DNA of 24,520 nucleotides, taken from Streptomyces alboflavus (GTDB taxonomy: Bacteria > Actinomycetota > Actinomycetes > Streptomycetales > Streptomycetaceae). How positions within the stretch are numbered: the stretch's first letter is position 1; every line of letters starts with the position of its first letter. The translations under genes and the position numbers were made by a program. Below are positions 1-8,123 of this stretch, in pieces. The DNA lies in NCBI RefSeq assembly GCF_000716675.1, contig NZ_JNXT01000092.1:1-24520 (forward strand). Reading direction: 5' to 3'. The notes under the pieces are model-generated. The model saw nothing but the letters and a program-made list of their open reading frames with translations, did not search any database and was not told the origin of the DNA.

Positions 1-84
1 ATCTGCACCCGCTCGTCGGCAGGCACGCAAACCGACCATGTCGTGATCAAGGTGCCCAAGCTGTCGCAGACGTAGGCATGGTGA

Positions 85-1056
85 ATGTCGTCCAACAGCT
101 GGGTGGGCCGGCTGGAGGGACGCAACGTTGCGTTTGTGCGCTTGTTGACCTCGTCGGGGGTGCGGCGGCTGGAAGGGGCGTCGCTGTTGACGTTCGAGGT
201 GCCGTCACTGCGCCTGGAGGGTGGCCGTTACTACACGGGGCGCCTCGCGGCGGCGGTCACGCGCTCCAAGAAGGCCCGTACCTACTACGTCGAGGCTCAT
301 GTGGTGGGCGATATCGAGAGCTACGTCGAGTCCTCGCGCGCCGACGCCATCCGCACGGCCCAGGCCCGGGGCCGGTACGACGGTGTGCGGGACATGCGGC
401 TGATCACACGGGTGAGCCGGGGCCTGAAACCGACGGTGTACTGGCGCGACCGCCAGGGTGTGACGGGCCGGATCGCGCTGACGGAGGCCACCTGGGACGA
501 ACGGATGACGTGGTACACCGAGGGCCCGGCCGGGGTGGAGCCGTTGTGGCTGTGGCTGAACGAGTTGGGCCTGCCGTTCCAGCCGCATTCGTGGAACAAC
601 GTCTTCACGGCGGCGAACCAGCGGTGCCGGGCGGTGCTGGATCCGGGACCGGAGCGCCGGCTGGACCCACACCGCAGCCTAGCCCCGTATGCGACGCCGC
701 ATTCCTGCCGGCACAGCTTCGCCCTCTACATGCTGGTGATCTTGCACCATCTGATGGACCAGCGGTTCGGGCTGAGTCCCGAGGAGCGGCGGGACTTCCG
801 GCTGCTGTACGGGGATCCGTGGCGGATGGTGCAGGACCTTTTGGGTCATGCGTTCTTGGAGACGACCCGGGAGCGGTATCTGGCTCCGGTCGCCGACCTG
901 CAGCTGCGGTCGTTGCTGTCCACCGCGCCCGTGTTCGGTGAAGGGGAGCACCCTGCGCGGGAGATGGATGAGGTGTTCGCGTGTCTGGCCCGGGAAGCCG
1001 AGGGCATCCAGGACATCGACGCCAAGCTGCGGGTCACCGAGCGGGCGGATCGATGA
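85..1056 (+). CDS. Tyrosine recombinase, N-terminally short (GinA/TnpA-like)
   Basis: First of a four-gene recombination module. The 323-residue product is almost entirely the catalytic domain of a tyrosine recombinase (DNA strand exchange through a phosphotyrosine intermediate). The Arg-I box is SGVRRLEG (R27), a candidate beta-hairpin lysine lies in SKKARTYY (K62/K63), the HxxR box is HSCR (H206, R209), and LLGHAFLETTRERYL gives H255 and nucleophile Y265. Arg-I normally sits well over 100 residues in, so the SAM-like core-binding domain is missing. In the same frame, stops lie at 73-75 and 82-84, and no good ribosome site precedes ATG 85. Bases 1-75 are open in this frame and could be the tail of another gene or a displaced N-terminal part. 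The stop overlaps the next start (ATGA, 1053-1056). A truncated pseudogene is as likely as a functional short enzyme. Confidence 0.8.
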   Translation: MSSNSWVGRLEGRNVAFVRLLTSSGVRRLEGASLLTFEVPSLRLEGGRYYTGRLAAAVTRSKKARTYYVEAHVVGDIESYVESSRADAIRTAQARGRYDGVRDMRLITRVSRGLKPTVYWRDRQGVTGRIALTEATWDERMTWYTEGPAGVEPLWLWLNELGLPFQPHSWNNVFTAANQRCRAVLDPGPERRLDPHRSLAPYATPHSCRHSFALYMLVILHHLMDQRFGLSPEERRDFRLLYGDPWRMVQDLLGHAFLETTRERYLAPVADLQLRSLLSTAPVFGEGEHPAREMDEVFACLAREAEGIQDIDAKLRVTERADR

Positions 1057-2807
1057 GTCGGCGCGGGCGCACGGCGCCGCTGCCGACAACGCCGGTGCGC
1101 AGGCCGCCGGTTGCGGTGGGCGACGGCCTCGTCGTCGAGCACCGTGACCGAACGGGAGCGGTCGCGGTCTACGACTTCCGTACGCTGCCGGGCTCAGAGG
1201 CCCTGCGCCGCTCGCTGGCCCGCCTGTTCGCCGCGCGGTGCGTGCCGAGCCGGTGGACCTCTCATCACAGCAGCCGATACTTCTGGCATCCCTTGCAGGC
1301 GTTCACCGCGTACCTGGCCGTGCTGGACACCCCGGTGGGCGACCTCGACGAACTGACCGCGGGGGTGTGGACGCAGTGGCGGCTCAGCCAGCCGAACACC
1401 CGGCTCGGCTACCGCCAGATCACCACTGTGCGGGGGCTGTTACTGGACGATGCGCGGCTGTCCGCGGCGGCGCGGGAAGCGCTCGCCCGCCGTGTCCTGT
1501 TCCCCGGGACGAAGGAAGTGTCCTTCCAGGGCGCCGAGTTTGACGCGATCGTCATGGCGGCACGGCGGGTGTTCCGTGCCGCGCATCTGCGGATCACGGA
1601 TAACGCCCGCCACCTCGCCCAGTGGCGCTCGGGGGTGCTCGCTCGCGGCAGCGAGGCATGGCTGCTGGGTGAGGCGCTGGACTGTCTGGCCCGAACCGGT
1701 GAGGTGCCCCGGGATACTCGGGCTGGCCAGCGCGGCCGGGTGCTCGCCCGCTATGCGCGGGTGCTGGGCGGGCAGAAGCCCGAGCACACGTGGCAGCGGC
1801 TGTTTCTGACCCGGATGGAGACGGTCGCGCTGGGGGTGCTGCTGCTGGCCGAGCACGGCTGGAACCTATCGGTGATCAACCGGTTGAGGGTGCCACGAGC
1901 GGCCCCGGACGCCGGCAGTGACGGCCCGCGGATCTACCGGGTCGAGCTGGAGAAGCACAAACGGGGCGCCGGCCGGTACTTCGAGACCCGCAACCTCACC
2001 GACGACGGGGCCGCCTCTCCCGGGCGGCTCATCACGCAGGCGCTGGAGACCACCGTGTTCGCCCGCGCGGCCGTGCACGTCCTGAGCCCCGGCACGGACC
2101 GCTTGCTGATCTGGCGCTCCGGAAAGGCCCCGCTGGACGACCGCCCGCAGCGCGAGGCGGGCAGGAGGTCGGGGATCGGGGTGTTCGGGTTCGGGATCTC
2201 CGGCGTTACGGCCCATCGCTGGGCGACCCAGCAGGGCTTTGCTTGCTCGCCGTTTCGCCGGGGGCGGCGGACGGTGAACACGCTGCACCGGCGGGAGCCT
2301 GGACAGAACAGCCAGGCCACCCACGACCGCGTCTACGCGCTGGCCGATCCCCAGGTCCGCCAGGCGGCGATCCCGGTCATCGCCGAGGCTGCCGAAGCCG
2401 TGGTGGCCACGGCCCGCGCGACCGTGTTCGCCGCCGAACTGCGCACGGAAGCCGATCCGGGCGACCAATCGACCGTCACCGCCGACTGCCATGACGTCGC
2501 CAACAGCCCCTATCCCGGCCCAGGCGGAGGCTGCTCGGCCTCCTTCTTGATGTGCCTGGCCTGCCCCAACGCCCGGATCCACCCCGCCCATTACAGCCGT
2601 CTGGCCCACCTGCACCACGCGCTCGGCAACCTGCGCACCGCCCTCGAGCCCGGCGAGTGGCAGCGCCAGTGGGAGGAGGGGCACACCCGTCTGGAACACC
2701 TCAAGGGCCAGCTCGGCGCCGCGGTGTGGACCCGCGCCCTGACCGACGTGAGTGACACCGACCGCCACCTCATCGCCCTGCTGCTCAACGGAGACCTCGA
2801 CCCGTGA
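1053..2807 (+). CDS. Second recombinase-like protein of the trio (GinB/TnpB-like)
   Basis: I place the start at ATG 1053, which overlaps the preceding stop as ATGA; the frame is open further upstream but that part lies inside gene 1. The protein is 584 residues, close to Tn554-type TnpB. It is recognisable by position, by the C-terminal recombinase-like segment and by a cysteine cluster: C479, then C494-x6-C501-x2-C504 in a FLMCLACPNA context, a probable metal-binding tail. Y428 in ATHDRVYAL is the candidate nucleophile and a lysine lies in LEKHKRG. The canonical TGxRxxE Arg box is not visible; the equivalent segment reads GWNLSVINRL. The protein may therefore be a non-canonical or structural member of the synaptic complex rather than a full catalyst. 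Its stop overlaps the next GTG start (GTGA, 2804-2807). Confidence 0.78.
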   Translation: MSRRGRTAPLPTTPVRRPPVAVGDGLVVEHRDRTGAVAVYDFRTLPGSEALRRSLARLFAARCVPSRWTSHHSSRYFWHPLQAFTAYLAVLDTPVGDLDELTAGVWTQWRLSQPNTRLGYRQITTVRGLLLDDARLSAAAREALARRVLFPGTKEVSFQGAEFDAIVMAARRVFRAAHLRITDNARHLAQWRSGVLARGSEAWLLGEALDCLARTGEVPRDTRAGQRGRVLARYARVLGGQKPEHTWQRLFLTRMETVALGVLLLAEHGWNLSVINRLRVPRAAPDAGSDGPRIYRVELEKHKRGAGRYFETRNLTDDGAASPGRLITQALETTVFARAAVHVLSPGTDRLLIWRSGKAPLDDRPQREAGRRSGIGVFGFGISGVTAHRWATQQGFACSPFRRGRRTVNTLHRREPGQNSQATHDRVYALADPQVRQAAIPVIAEAAEAVVATARATVFAAELRTEADPGDQSTVTADCHDVANSPYPGPGGGCSASFLMCLACPNARIHPAHYSRLAHLHHALGNLRTALEPGEWQRQWEEGHTRLEHLKGQLGAAVWTRALTDVSDTDRHLIALLLNGDLDP

Positions 2808-4915
2808 CGGCCACCCCAATTCCTGCTCCGGCCCTTGTTCTTCCCGGCCCGGACACTCCCGTCATCCCCGCCCACCGGATCGTCGACGGCTACCGCGGCC
2901 CCATCGCGCACTACGCGGCGCCGGCCTGGCCGCTGATCCCCATGAACGCCAACCCGGGCGTCACGCACACCACCATCCACTGGCCTGCGTTCCCCGGCCC
3001 GTTCCGCGAGGAGCTGCGGCTGGCCGCCTGGACGATGATCAACGGCGAGCTGCCCGCGGTGTTCCTGCGGGAGCGCCATCCCACCTGGCGCTCCCGCCAG
3101 GCACCCAAGGCGCTCTACCAGACGATCAACACCTGGTGCCGGCTGGCCGGATGGCTCACCGGCCGGGGCATCACCACGCTGAGCGCCTGCACCACGCAGG
3201 TGCTGGGCGAATACGGCCGGCACGTGCGCGACAGCGGGGCGGCCCGCATCACCGTGCACAGCATGCTGTCGTCGCTGACCCGGCTGTGGGTCTTCGACCA
3301 GATCAGCGGCCGTCCCAGCGGCATCGCCTGCCCGCCGTGGGAAACGGAGGGGGTGGACGATTTCCTGCCGCCGGCGACGCCGGGTGGCGAGAACGCCACC
3401 GAGGCGATCAGTGAGCAGACCATGGGCCCGCTGCTCGTCTGGGCGATCCGCATGGTCGAGGAGTTCAGCGACGACATCCTGACCGCCTGGGCCGAACACA
3501 ACTGGCTGCGTGCGACGGCCGCCGCGAACATCGCCACGCCCGCCTCACGCGCTGCCCTTCGGGCCTTCATGGACCGCATCGACGCTGGCCGGCTGCCGAT
3601 TCCGACCACCCGGTGGCTGGGCCGAACCACCATCGCGGGCGCCTATATCGCGGCCCTCACCGGCGCCTCCCTGAATCAGGTCTACAACGCCACCCGCGAT
3701 CTCGGGTGGCGGCAGGCCGCCCGGGAGCGTCCCGGCCCGTGCCCGCTGCGCGTCCCGGTGGCCGGCCAACTCGGCGGCACGCCGTGGAGAGAAGCCCTCG
3801 ACTACACCGAAGCAGGCTTCCTGATGCGCCAGTTGGGCACGGCGTGCTTCATCGTCATCGCCTATCTGACCGGGATGCGCCCCGGCGAGGTGGCCGGGCT
3901 GCGCAGCGGCTGCTGCCCCGACCCACGGCCGGACAGTGCGGGGCGCACCGGGCGGCACTTGATCACGAGCACGGTGTACAAGACGGCCCGCGACAAGGAC
4001 GGCAACCACCGCTCTGAAGGCGAGATCCGCGACGTCCCCTGGGTGGCCATCGCCCCCGTAGTGAACGCCATCCGGGTTCTGGAACGCATGGTGCCCCAAG
4101 GCGAGTTGCTGTTCGATCACCACGCCCACGACCTGCGCGGCACCCGCGCCGGCACCGGTTCGCTCACCGTGCACAGCCTGGGCGTCCGAGTGGAGGACTT
4201 CATCACCTGGGCCAACCAGGAGGCAGCAGTGCGCGGGCTGGCCGGTGAGGTCATCCCACCGGACCCGCACGGCAGGATCGGCACCGAACGCTTCCGCAGG
4301 AGCCTGGCCTGGCACATCGCCCGCCGCCCCGGCGGCCTGGTCGCGCTCGCCATTCAGTACGGCCATCTGCGCACGTCCGTAGCGGCCGGGTACGCCGCTC
4401 GCAGCCGGGACGGCATCCACGACCTCCTCGACGTCGAGACGGCGCGCGCCACCATCGACACCGTCGCCGACCTGAACGCCGCGCTCGAGGAGGGCGCCGG
4501 CATCTCCGGGCCCGCCGCCCGCCGGGCCATCACGGCCGCCGCCACCGCACCCCAGTACACCGGCACAGTCATCACCGCGCGGCAGGCCCGACAGCTCCTC
4601 GCCAACCCCCAGTTGGCCGTCTACGACAATCTCCATGCACTGCTGATGTGCGTCTACAAGCGCGACAAAGCCCTGTGCCACCGCGGCCTCAAGGAGGCTC
4701 CCAGCCTCAACCAGTGCGTCCCCGGTTGCGCGAACATCGCCCGCACCGATCAGCAGGCCACCGGCCTCCGCCTGCGTGCCACCGCGCTGGACCAGCAGGC
4801 AGACTGCGTCCCCGGCCCGCTGGGCGAGCGCCTGCGCGACAACGCCACCCGGCTGCGCGGCCTCGCCGACGCCCACCACCGCACCCGCACCACTCTCCAG
4901 GACGGCACGGCATGA
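2804..4915 (+). CDS. Third tyrosine recombinase of the trio (GinC-like)
   Basis: This 703-residue protein starts at GTG 2804, overlapping the preceding stop as GTGA, which suggests translational coupling. It has the clearest catalytic set of the three: TGMRPGEV with R359, a lysine region in VYKTARDKDG, WHIAR with H504 and R507, and YGHLRTSVAAGY with H521 and Y530, the usual nine-residue spacing. The C-terminus carries a cysteine-rich segment (MCVYKRDKALC followed by NQCVPGC), comparable with the tail of the second recombinase. Family knowledge: in GInt and Tn554 elements all recombinases of the operon are needed for excision and integration. This copy looks intact, and its stop overlaps the start of the small fourth gene (ATGA, 4912-4915). 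Confidence 0.88.
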   Translation: MTATPIPAPALVLPGPDTPVIPAHRIVDGYRGPIAHYAAPAWPLIPMNANPGVTHTTIHWPAFPGPFREELRLAAWTMINGELPAVFLRERHPTWRSRQAPKALYQTINTWCRLAGWLTGRGITTLSACTTQVLGEYGRHVRDSGAARITVHSMLSSLTRLWVFDQISGRPSGIACPPWETEGVDDFLPPATPGGENATEAISEQTMGPLLVWAIRMVEEFSDDILTAWAEHNWLRATAAANIATPASRAALRAFMDRIDAGRLPIPTTRWLGRTTIAGAYIAALTGASLNQVYNATRDLGWRQAARERPGPCPLRVPVAGQLGGTPWREALDYTEAGFLMRQLGTACFIVIAYLTGMRPGEVAGLRSGCCPDPRPDSAGRTGRHLITSTVYKTARDKDGNHRSEGEIRDVPWVAIAPVVNAIRVLERMVPQGELLFDHHAHDLRGTRAGTGSLTVHSLGVRVEDFITWANQEAAVRGLAGEVIPPDPHGRIGTERFRRSLAWHIARRPGGLVALAIQYGHLRTSVAAGYAARSRDGIHDLLDVETARATIDTVADLNAALEEGAGISGPAARRAITAAATAPQYTGTVITARQARQLLANPQLAVYDNLHALLMCVYKRDKALCHRGLKEAPSLNQCVPGCANIARTDQQATGLRLRATALDQQADCVPGPLGERLRDNATRLRGLADAHHRTRTTLQDGTA

Positions 4916-5334
4916 GCCCCGCACCCGACGAACGCGCCCGTATCCGCGCGGCCATGGACCGCATCCTTGGGGGAACCGCGCAGCATTCCACCGGCGCGCT
5001 GACGATCGTCGCCCTGGCCCAGGAGGCCGGCGTCCCGCGCAACGCGCTCACCCAGCGCCACCTCGACCTCAAGAACGCCTTCTACGCGCAGGTCAGAGCC
5101 CGCGGACAGACACCGGACTCCGAGATCCGCCTGCGCCGGCAGATCGTCAAACTCAAGGAACTCCGCGCCAAAGACGCCGCCGAACTCGCCCAGCTGCGCA
5201 CCGACGTCGCGCAGCTGGTGCGCGTCGTCAACCAACTGACCGCGCACAACCGGCAGCTGCTCCATGCCCTGTCCCAGCCCGACTCTTCGGTCCGGGCGCT
5301 GCCGACGCAGCCGTCCCCGGGCCGCAGTCGCTGA
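4912..5334 (+). CDS. DUF6262/TnpC-type small protein of the recombination module (GinD-like)
   Basis: The start is ATG 4912, overlapping the recombinase stop as ATGA; product 140 residues. Residues about 28-50 form a helix-turn-helix-like segment (ALTIVALAQEAGVPRNAL) resembling the N-terminus of TetR-type regulators. Residues about 70-118 are charged, leucine-spaced and predicted coiled coil, followed by a flexible Pro/Ser tail. This is the layout of Tn554 TnpC and of the DUF6262 proteins that follow tandem recombinases in actinobacteria. In Tn554 TnpC influences orientation and efficiency of transposition without being a recombinase; a similar accessory DNA-binding role is inferred here. It is the last gene of the operon, and the arsenic cargo starts about 115 bases downstream. 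Confidence 0.85.
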   Translation: MSPAPDERARIRAAMDRILGGTAQHSTGALTIVALAQEAGVPRNALTQRHLDLKNAFYAQVRARGQTPDSEIRLRRQIVKLKELRAKDAAELAQLRTDVAQLVRVVNQLTAHNRQLLHALSQPDSSVRALPTQPSPGRSR

Positions 5335-5381
5335 GCGCTCCCGGACGGGCACAGCGCCCACTGGTTAGACATCCCTCTATG

Positions 5382-5430
5382 TTGACGTCCATCGATCCAA
5401 GAGGCAGTCTTGTTTCCACAGACATCGATA
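5382..5430 (+). promoter_or_regulatory. arsM promoter with ArsR2-type operator
   Basis: TTGACGTCCATCGA (5382-5395) matches TTGACATCCATCGA at 11344-11357 at 13 of 14 positions. It begins with a -35-like TTGACG, so a bound repressor would block RNA polymerase. A second ATCGAT-centred element lies at 5424-5429, before the arsM ribosome site. The shared box suggests control by the ArsR encoded at 10960-11334. The pairing of regulator and site is inference. Confidence 0.6.
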
Positions 5431-5448
5431 CAGCTGGAGGAGTTCCCC

Positions 5449-6258
5449 ATGAGCGAGCAGTCCGATCTGCGAGAGACGGTCCGCGCCGGCTATGCCGCCG
5501 CTGCCCTCAAGGTCAGCCAGGGCGGCACTGCGTGTTGCGGCTCCGAGGCGGTCGAGATCGACGAGAACTTCGGGTCCGGTCTGTACGGGTCCGATGACCG
5601 CGAGGCGCTGCCCGCCGACGCGGTTGCCGCCTCGCTGGGGTGCGGCAACCCCACCGCGGTGGCCGACCTGCGCGAAGGCGAGCGCGTGTTGGACCTCGGT
5701 TCGGGCGGTGGCATCGATGTCCTGCTGTCCGCGCGCCGGGTCGGGGCGAGCGGCAAGGCGTACGGGCTGGACATGACCGAGGAAATGCTCGCGCTCGCGC
5801 TGGCCAACAAGGAGAAGGCCGGGGCGAGCAACGTCGAGTTCCTCAAGGGCACCATCGAGGCGATCCCGCTGCCCGCGAACACCATTGACGTGGTGATCTC
5901 CAACTGCGTGATCAACCTGTCCGTCGACAAGCCCGCCGTCTTCGCGGAGATGTTCCGGGTGCTGACCCCGGGCGGGCGGATCGGCATCTCGGACGTCGTC
6001 GCCGAGGACCACCTCAGCGCCGACCAGCGGGCCGAGCGTGGCAACTACGTGGGCTGCATCGCGGGCGCCCTCTCGTTCAGCGAGTACCGGCAGGGCCTGG
6101 AGGCGGCCGGGTTCACCGATGTCACCGTCACTTCGACCCACCAGGTCGCCGACGGCATGCACTCCGCCGTCGTCCGCGCGACGAAGCCCGCCACCGCCGA
6201 CCTCCTGCCACTCGTCGAGACGGCCGGAGCGGCACAGGGCTCGTCCTGCTGCAGCTGA
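5449..6258 (+). CDS. arsM: Arsenite S-adenosylmethionine methyltransferase
   Basis: Methylates As(III) using S-adenosylmethionine to mono-, di- and trimethylated arsenicals in the cytoplasm. I chose ATG 5449 because GGAGGAG (5436-5442) sits six bases upstream; an in-frame ATG at 5410 lacks such a site. The protein is 269 residues. The SAM-binding glycine loop is LDLGSGGG (81-88), and the three conserved ArsM cysteines are present in their usual settings: C65 (SLGCGNP), C153 (ISNCVINL) and C203 (GNYVGCIAG). An extra vicinal pair, C29-C30, lies near the N-terminus, and the protein ends in SSCCS (C267, C268), a potential arsenic-binding tail. The gene is monocistronic, with a shared operator upstream and a strong hairpin terminator downstream. 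Confidence 0.95.
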   Translation: MSEQSDLRETVRAGYAAAALKVSQGGTACCGSEAVEIDENFGSGLYGSDDREALPADAVAASLGCGNPTAVADLREGERVLDLGSGGGIDVLLSARRVGASGKAYGLDMTEEMLALALANKEKAGASNVEFLKGTIEAIPLPANTIDVVISNCVINLSVDKPAVFAEMFRVLTPGGRIGISDVVAEDHLSADQRAERGNYVGCIAGALSFSEYRQGLEAAGFTDVTVTSTHQVADGMHSAVVRATKPATADLLPLVETAGAAQGSSCCS

Positions 6259-6278
6259 CCCGCATCACCCCCGTATGC

Positions 6279-6312
6279 CGAAGGGCCGCACCCCCAAGGG
6301 TGCGGCCCTTCG
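6279..6312. terminator. Bidirectional hairpin terminator between arsM and arsT
   Basis: A perfect 15-bp stem (CGAAGGGCCGCACCC, 6279-6293, with its complement 6298-6312) closes a four-base loop, CCAA. It lies between the convergent genes arsM and arsT, 20 bases from each stop, so it can serve both transcripts. There is no long U tract, as is usual in streptomycetes. Confidence 0.85.
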
Positions 6313-6331
6313 CGTGCGCGCGGCGGCCGGG

Positions 6332-7300
6332 TCAGATACGGGCCGGGGTCAGGGCCTGGTCCCGGTCGGCGAGTTGGGCGAGGTAGCGCTCGGCGTCCAG
6401 GGCGGCGGCGCAGCCGGAGCCAGCGGCGGTGATGGCCTGCCGGTAGGTGTGGTCCACGACGTCTCCGGCGCCGAACACGCCTTGGAGGCTGGTGCGCGTC
6501 GAGGGGGCCTGCACCGTGAGGTAGCCCTCGGCGTCCAAGTCGAGCTGGCCGGTGAACAGTTCGGTGCGCGGGTCGTGCCCGATGGCGATGAACAGCCCCG
6601 TCACGTCCAGGTCGCGGGTGGCGCCGGTGGAGGTGTCACGCAGGACGACGCCGGCGAGCATGCCGTCCTTCTCCTTCAGCTCGGCGATCTCGCTGTCGAA
6701 CGCGAAGGAGATCTTGTCGTCGGCGAAGGCCCGGTTCTGCATGACCTGGGAGGCCCGCAAGGTGGAGCGGCGGTGCACGACGGTGACCGAGCGGGCGAAG
6801 CGGGTGAGGAAGGTGGCCTCTTCCATGGCGGTGTCGCCGCCGCCGACCACGACGATGTCGCGGTCCCGGAAGAAGAAGCCGTCGCAGGTCGCGCACCAGG
6901 ACACGCCCCGGCCGGACAGCTCGTCCTCCTTGGGCAGTCCGAGCTTGCGGTAGCCGGACCCGGTCGCGATGATCACCGTCTTCGCGCGGTGGACGGTGCC
7001 GGCGGAGTCGGTGAGGAGCTTGATGTCGCCGGTGAGGTCCACCTCGACGATGTCGTCGTCGACCATCTCGGCGCCGAACTTGTCGGCCTGGGCCCGCATG
7101 TCCTCCATCAGGGCCGGTCCGTCGACGCCGTCGGGGAAGCCGGGGAAGTTCTCCACCTCGGTCGTGGTCGTGAGCGAGCCGCCGACGAAGATGGAGCTGC
7201 CGAACAGCAGGGGCTTCAGTTGGGCGCGGGCGGTGTAGAGGGCGGCGGTGTATCCGGCGGGGCCGGAGCCGATGATGACGACCTCGCGTATCTCGCTCAC
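6332..7300 (-). CDS. arsT: Thioredoxin reductase of the arsenic operon
   Basis: NADPH-dependent FAD flavoprotein that recycles thioredoxin, here presumably to re-reduce ArsC after each arsenate turnover. At 322 residues it is the normal length for low-molecular-weight bacterial thioredoxin reductase. It shows the FAD dinucleotide fold GSGPAG (11-16), the redox disulfide CATC (C136, C139) and the NADPH fold GGGDTA (153-158). The near-C-terminal FAD motif is FGAGDV. The start is GTG 7300, overlapping the arsC stop as GTGA, so the two genes form one translationally coupled operon. This order matches arsC-arsT of the Streptomyces arsRBOCT system. The sequence alone cannot show whether it also serves general thioredoxin metabolism. 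Confidence 0.94.
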   Translation of the reverse strand: MSEIREVVIIGSGPAGYTAALYTARAQLKPLLFGSSIFVGGSLTTTTEVENFPGFPDGVDGPALMEDMRAQADKFGAEMVDDDIVEVDLTGDIKLLTDSAGTVHRAKTVIIATGSGYRKLGLPKEDELSGRGVSWCATCDGFFFRDRDIVVVGGGDTAMEEATFLTRFARSVTVVHRRSTLRASQVMQNRAFADDKISFAFDSEIAELKEKDGMLAGVVLRDTSTGATRDLDVTGLFIAIGHDPRTELFTGQLDLDAEGYLTVQAPSTRTSLQGVFGAGDVVDHTYRQAITAAGSGCAAALDAERYLAQLADRDQALTPARI

Positions 7301-7719
7301 GCCGTCGCCTCCGGCTTCGCCGGGGCGATCTCGGCGATCAGGCCCTCGACGAGGGTCTTGATCTCGTCGCGGATCGGGCGGACGGCCTCGACGCCCTGTC
7401 CGGCGGGGTCCTCGAGCTTCCAGTCGAGGTAGCGCTTGCCGGGGAAGACGGGGCAGGTGTCGCCGCAGCCCATGGTGATGCAGACGTCCGATTCCTTCAC
7501 CGCGTCGACGGTGAGGATCTTCGGTACCTCGGCGGAGATGTCGATGCCGACCTCGGCCATCGCGGCGACGGCTGCCGGGTTGACCTGCTCGCCGGGGTTG
7601 GAGCCGGCGGAGCGGACCTCGACGCGGTCACCGGCCAGGTGGGTCAGCCAGGCGGCGGCCATCTGGGAGCGGCCGGCGTTGTGGACGCAGACGAACAGGA
7701 CGGACGGCTTGTCGGCCAT
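7297..7719 (-). CDS. arsC: Arsenate reductase, low-molecular-weight phosphatase type
   Basis: Reduces As(V) to As(III), the substrate for the efflux pump and for ArsM. The protein has 140 residues and the phosphatase loop CVHNAGRS (C11-x5-R17) that binds arsenate as a phosphate mimic. The pair C85 and C89 (MGCGDTCP) would complete the three-cysteine relay of the thioredoxin-coupled (pI258-type) class, and D104-P105 in LEDPAG supplies the usual acid. The overlap with thioredoxin reductase supports thioredoxin coupling, although actinobacterial relatives using mycothiol/mycoredoxin also exist. The start ATG 7719 is preceded only by a weak GAGAGA purine tract. It is transcribed divergently from arsR1 out of the 95-base region at 7720-7814. 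Confidence 0.95.
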   Translation of the reverse strand: MADKPSVLFVCVHNAGRSQMAAAWLTHLAGDRVEVRSAGSNPGEQVNPAAVAAMAEVGIDISAEVPKILTVDAVKESDVCITMGCGDTCPVFPGKRYLDWKLEDPAGQGVEAVRPIRDEIKTLVEGLIAEIAPAKPEATA

Positions 7720-7814
7720 GGTGATCGTTCTCTCTCGTCGCAGGGCGGAACCCAGCCGCCGATGACTTCAGCCCCCGCTGGTATCAGCGAGTGGTGATGT
7801 GACAGTATCAGTGC
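7720..7814. promoter_or_regulatory. Divergent arsC / arsR1 promoter-operator region
   Basis: The 95 bases contain a repeated TATCAGYG element (7782-7789 and 7806-7813, 24 bases apart). Each copy sits in a small dyad: GCTG-4-CAGC at 7777-7788, and TCAG-6-CTGA at 7808-7821. These are candidate ArsR1 sites. The TTGACRTCCATCGA box of the arsM and arsR2 promoters is absent. The arsR1 ATG at 7815 has no Shine-Dalgarno sequence and lies about seven bases after TATCAG, which would fit a -10 element and a leaderless transcript (inference). Confidence 0.55.
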
Positions 7815-8123
7815 ATGCTGACTTCAGTCGATCCTGATGTGATCCGGGTGCTGGGCGATCCGCTCCGCCTGAAGATCGTGACCCTGCTGGCGCGCGAGAC
7901 GCTGTGCACGACGCACCTGGTCGAGGAGACCGGAGCCAAGCAGACCAACCTGTCCAACCACATGAAGGTGCTGCGCGAGGCCGGGATCGTGGAGACCGAG
8001 CCCTGCGGCCGCTTCACCTACTACAAGCTCAAGCCCGAGGTCCTGGCCGGCCTGTCCGAGCAGTTCGCCGAACTCGCCGCATCCGCCCGCACCGCCACCG
8101 AGAACAAGAGGGCCTGCCCGTGA
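7815..8123 (+). CDS. arsR: ArsR-family arsenic-responsive repressor (ArsR1)
   Basis: A 102-residue winged-helix repressor of the ArsR/SmtB family; the recognition helix is around KQTNLSNHMKVLREAG (42-57). It releases its operator when As(III) or Sb(III) binds cysteines. The classic CVC pair is not present: the cysteines are C31 (ETLCTTHL), C64 (EPCGRF) and C101 in the C-terminal ACP, so the sensing site must differ from that of ArsR2. The start ATG 7815 is the first in frame and has no ribosome site, suggesting leaderless translation. The stop overlaps the arsB start (GTGA, 8120-8123), making arsR-arsB-arsO one coupled operon that probably autoregulates from 7720-7814. Confidence 0.92.
   Translation: MLTSVDPDVIRVLGDPLRLKIVTLLARETLCTTHLVEETGAKQTNLSNHMKVLREAGIVETEPCGRFTYYKLKPEVLAGLSEQFAELAASARTATENKRACP

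Noticed and set aside
4..24. TGCACCCGCTCGTCGG followed by YAGGC recurs at 21579-21599 inside the M64 gene (20 of 21 bases), a possible att repeat pair.
   Set aside because: In a 24-kb sequence this GC-rich a 16-base exact match is expected about once by chance; the second copy is inside a well-conserved coding region.
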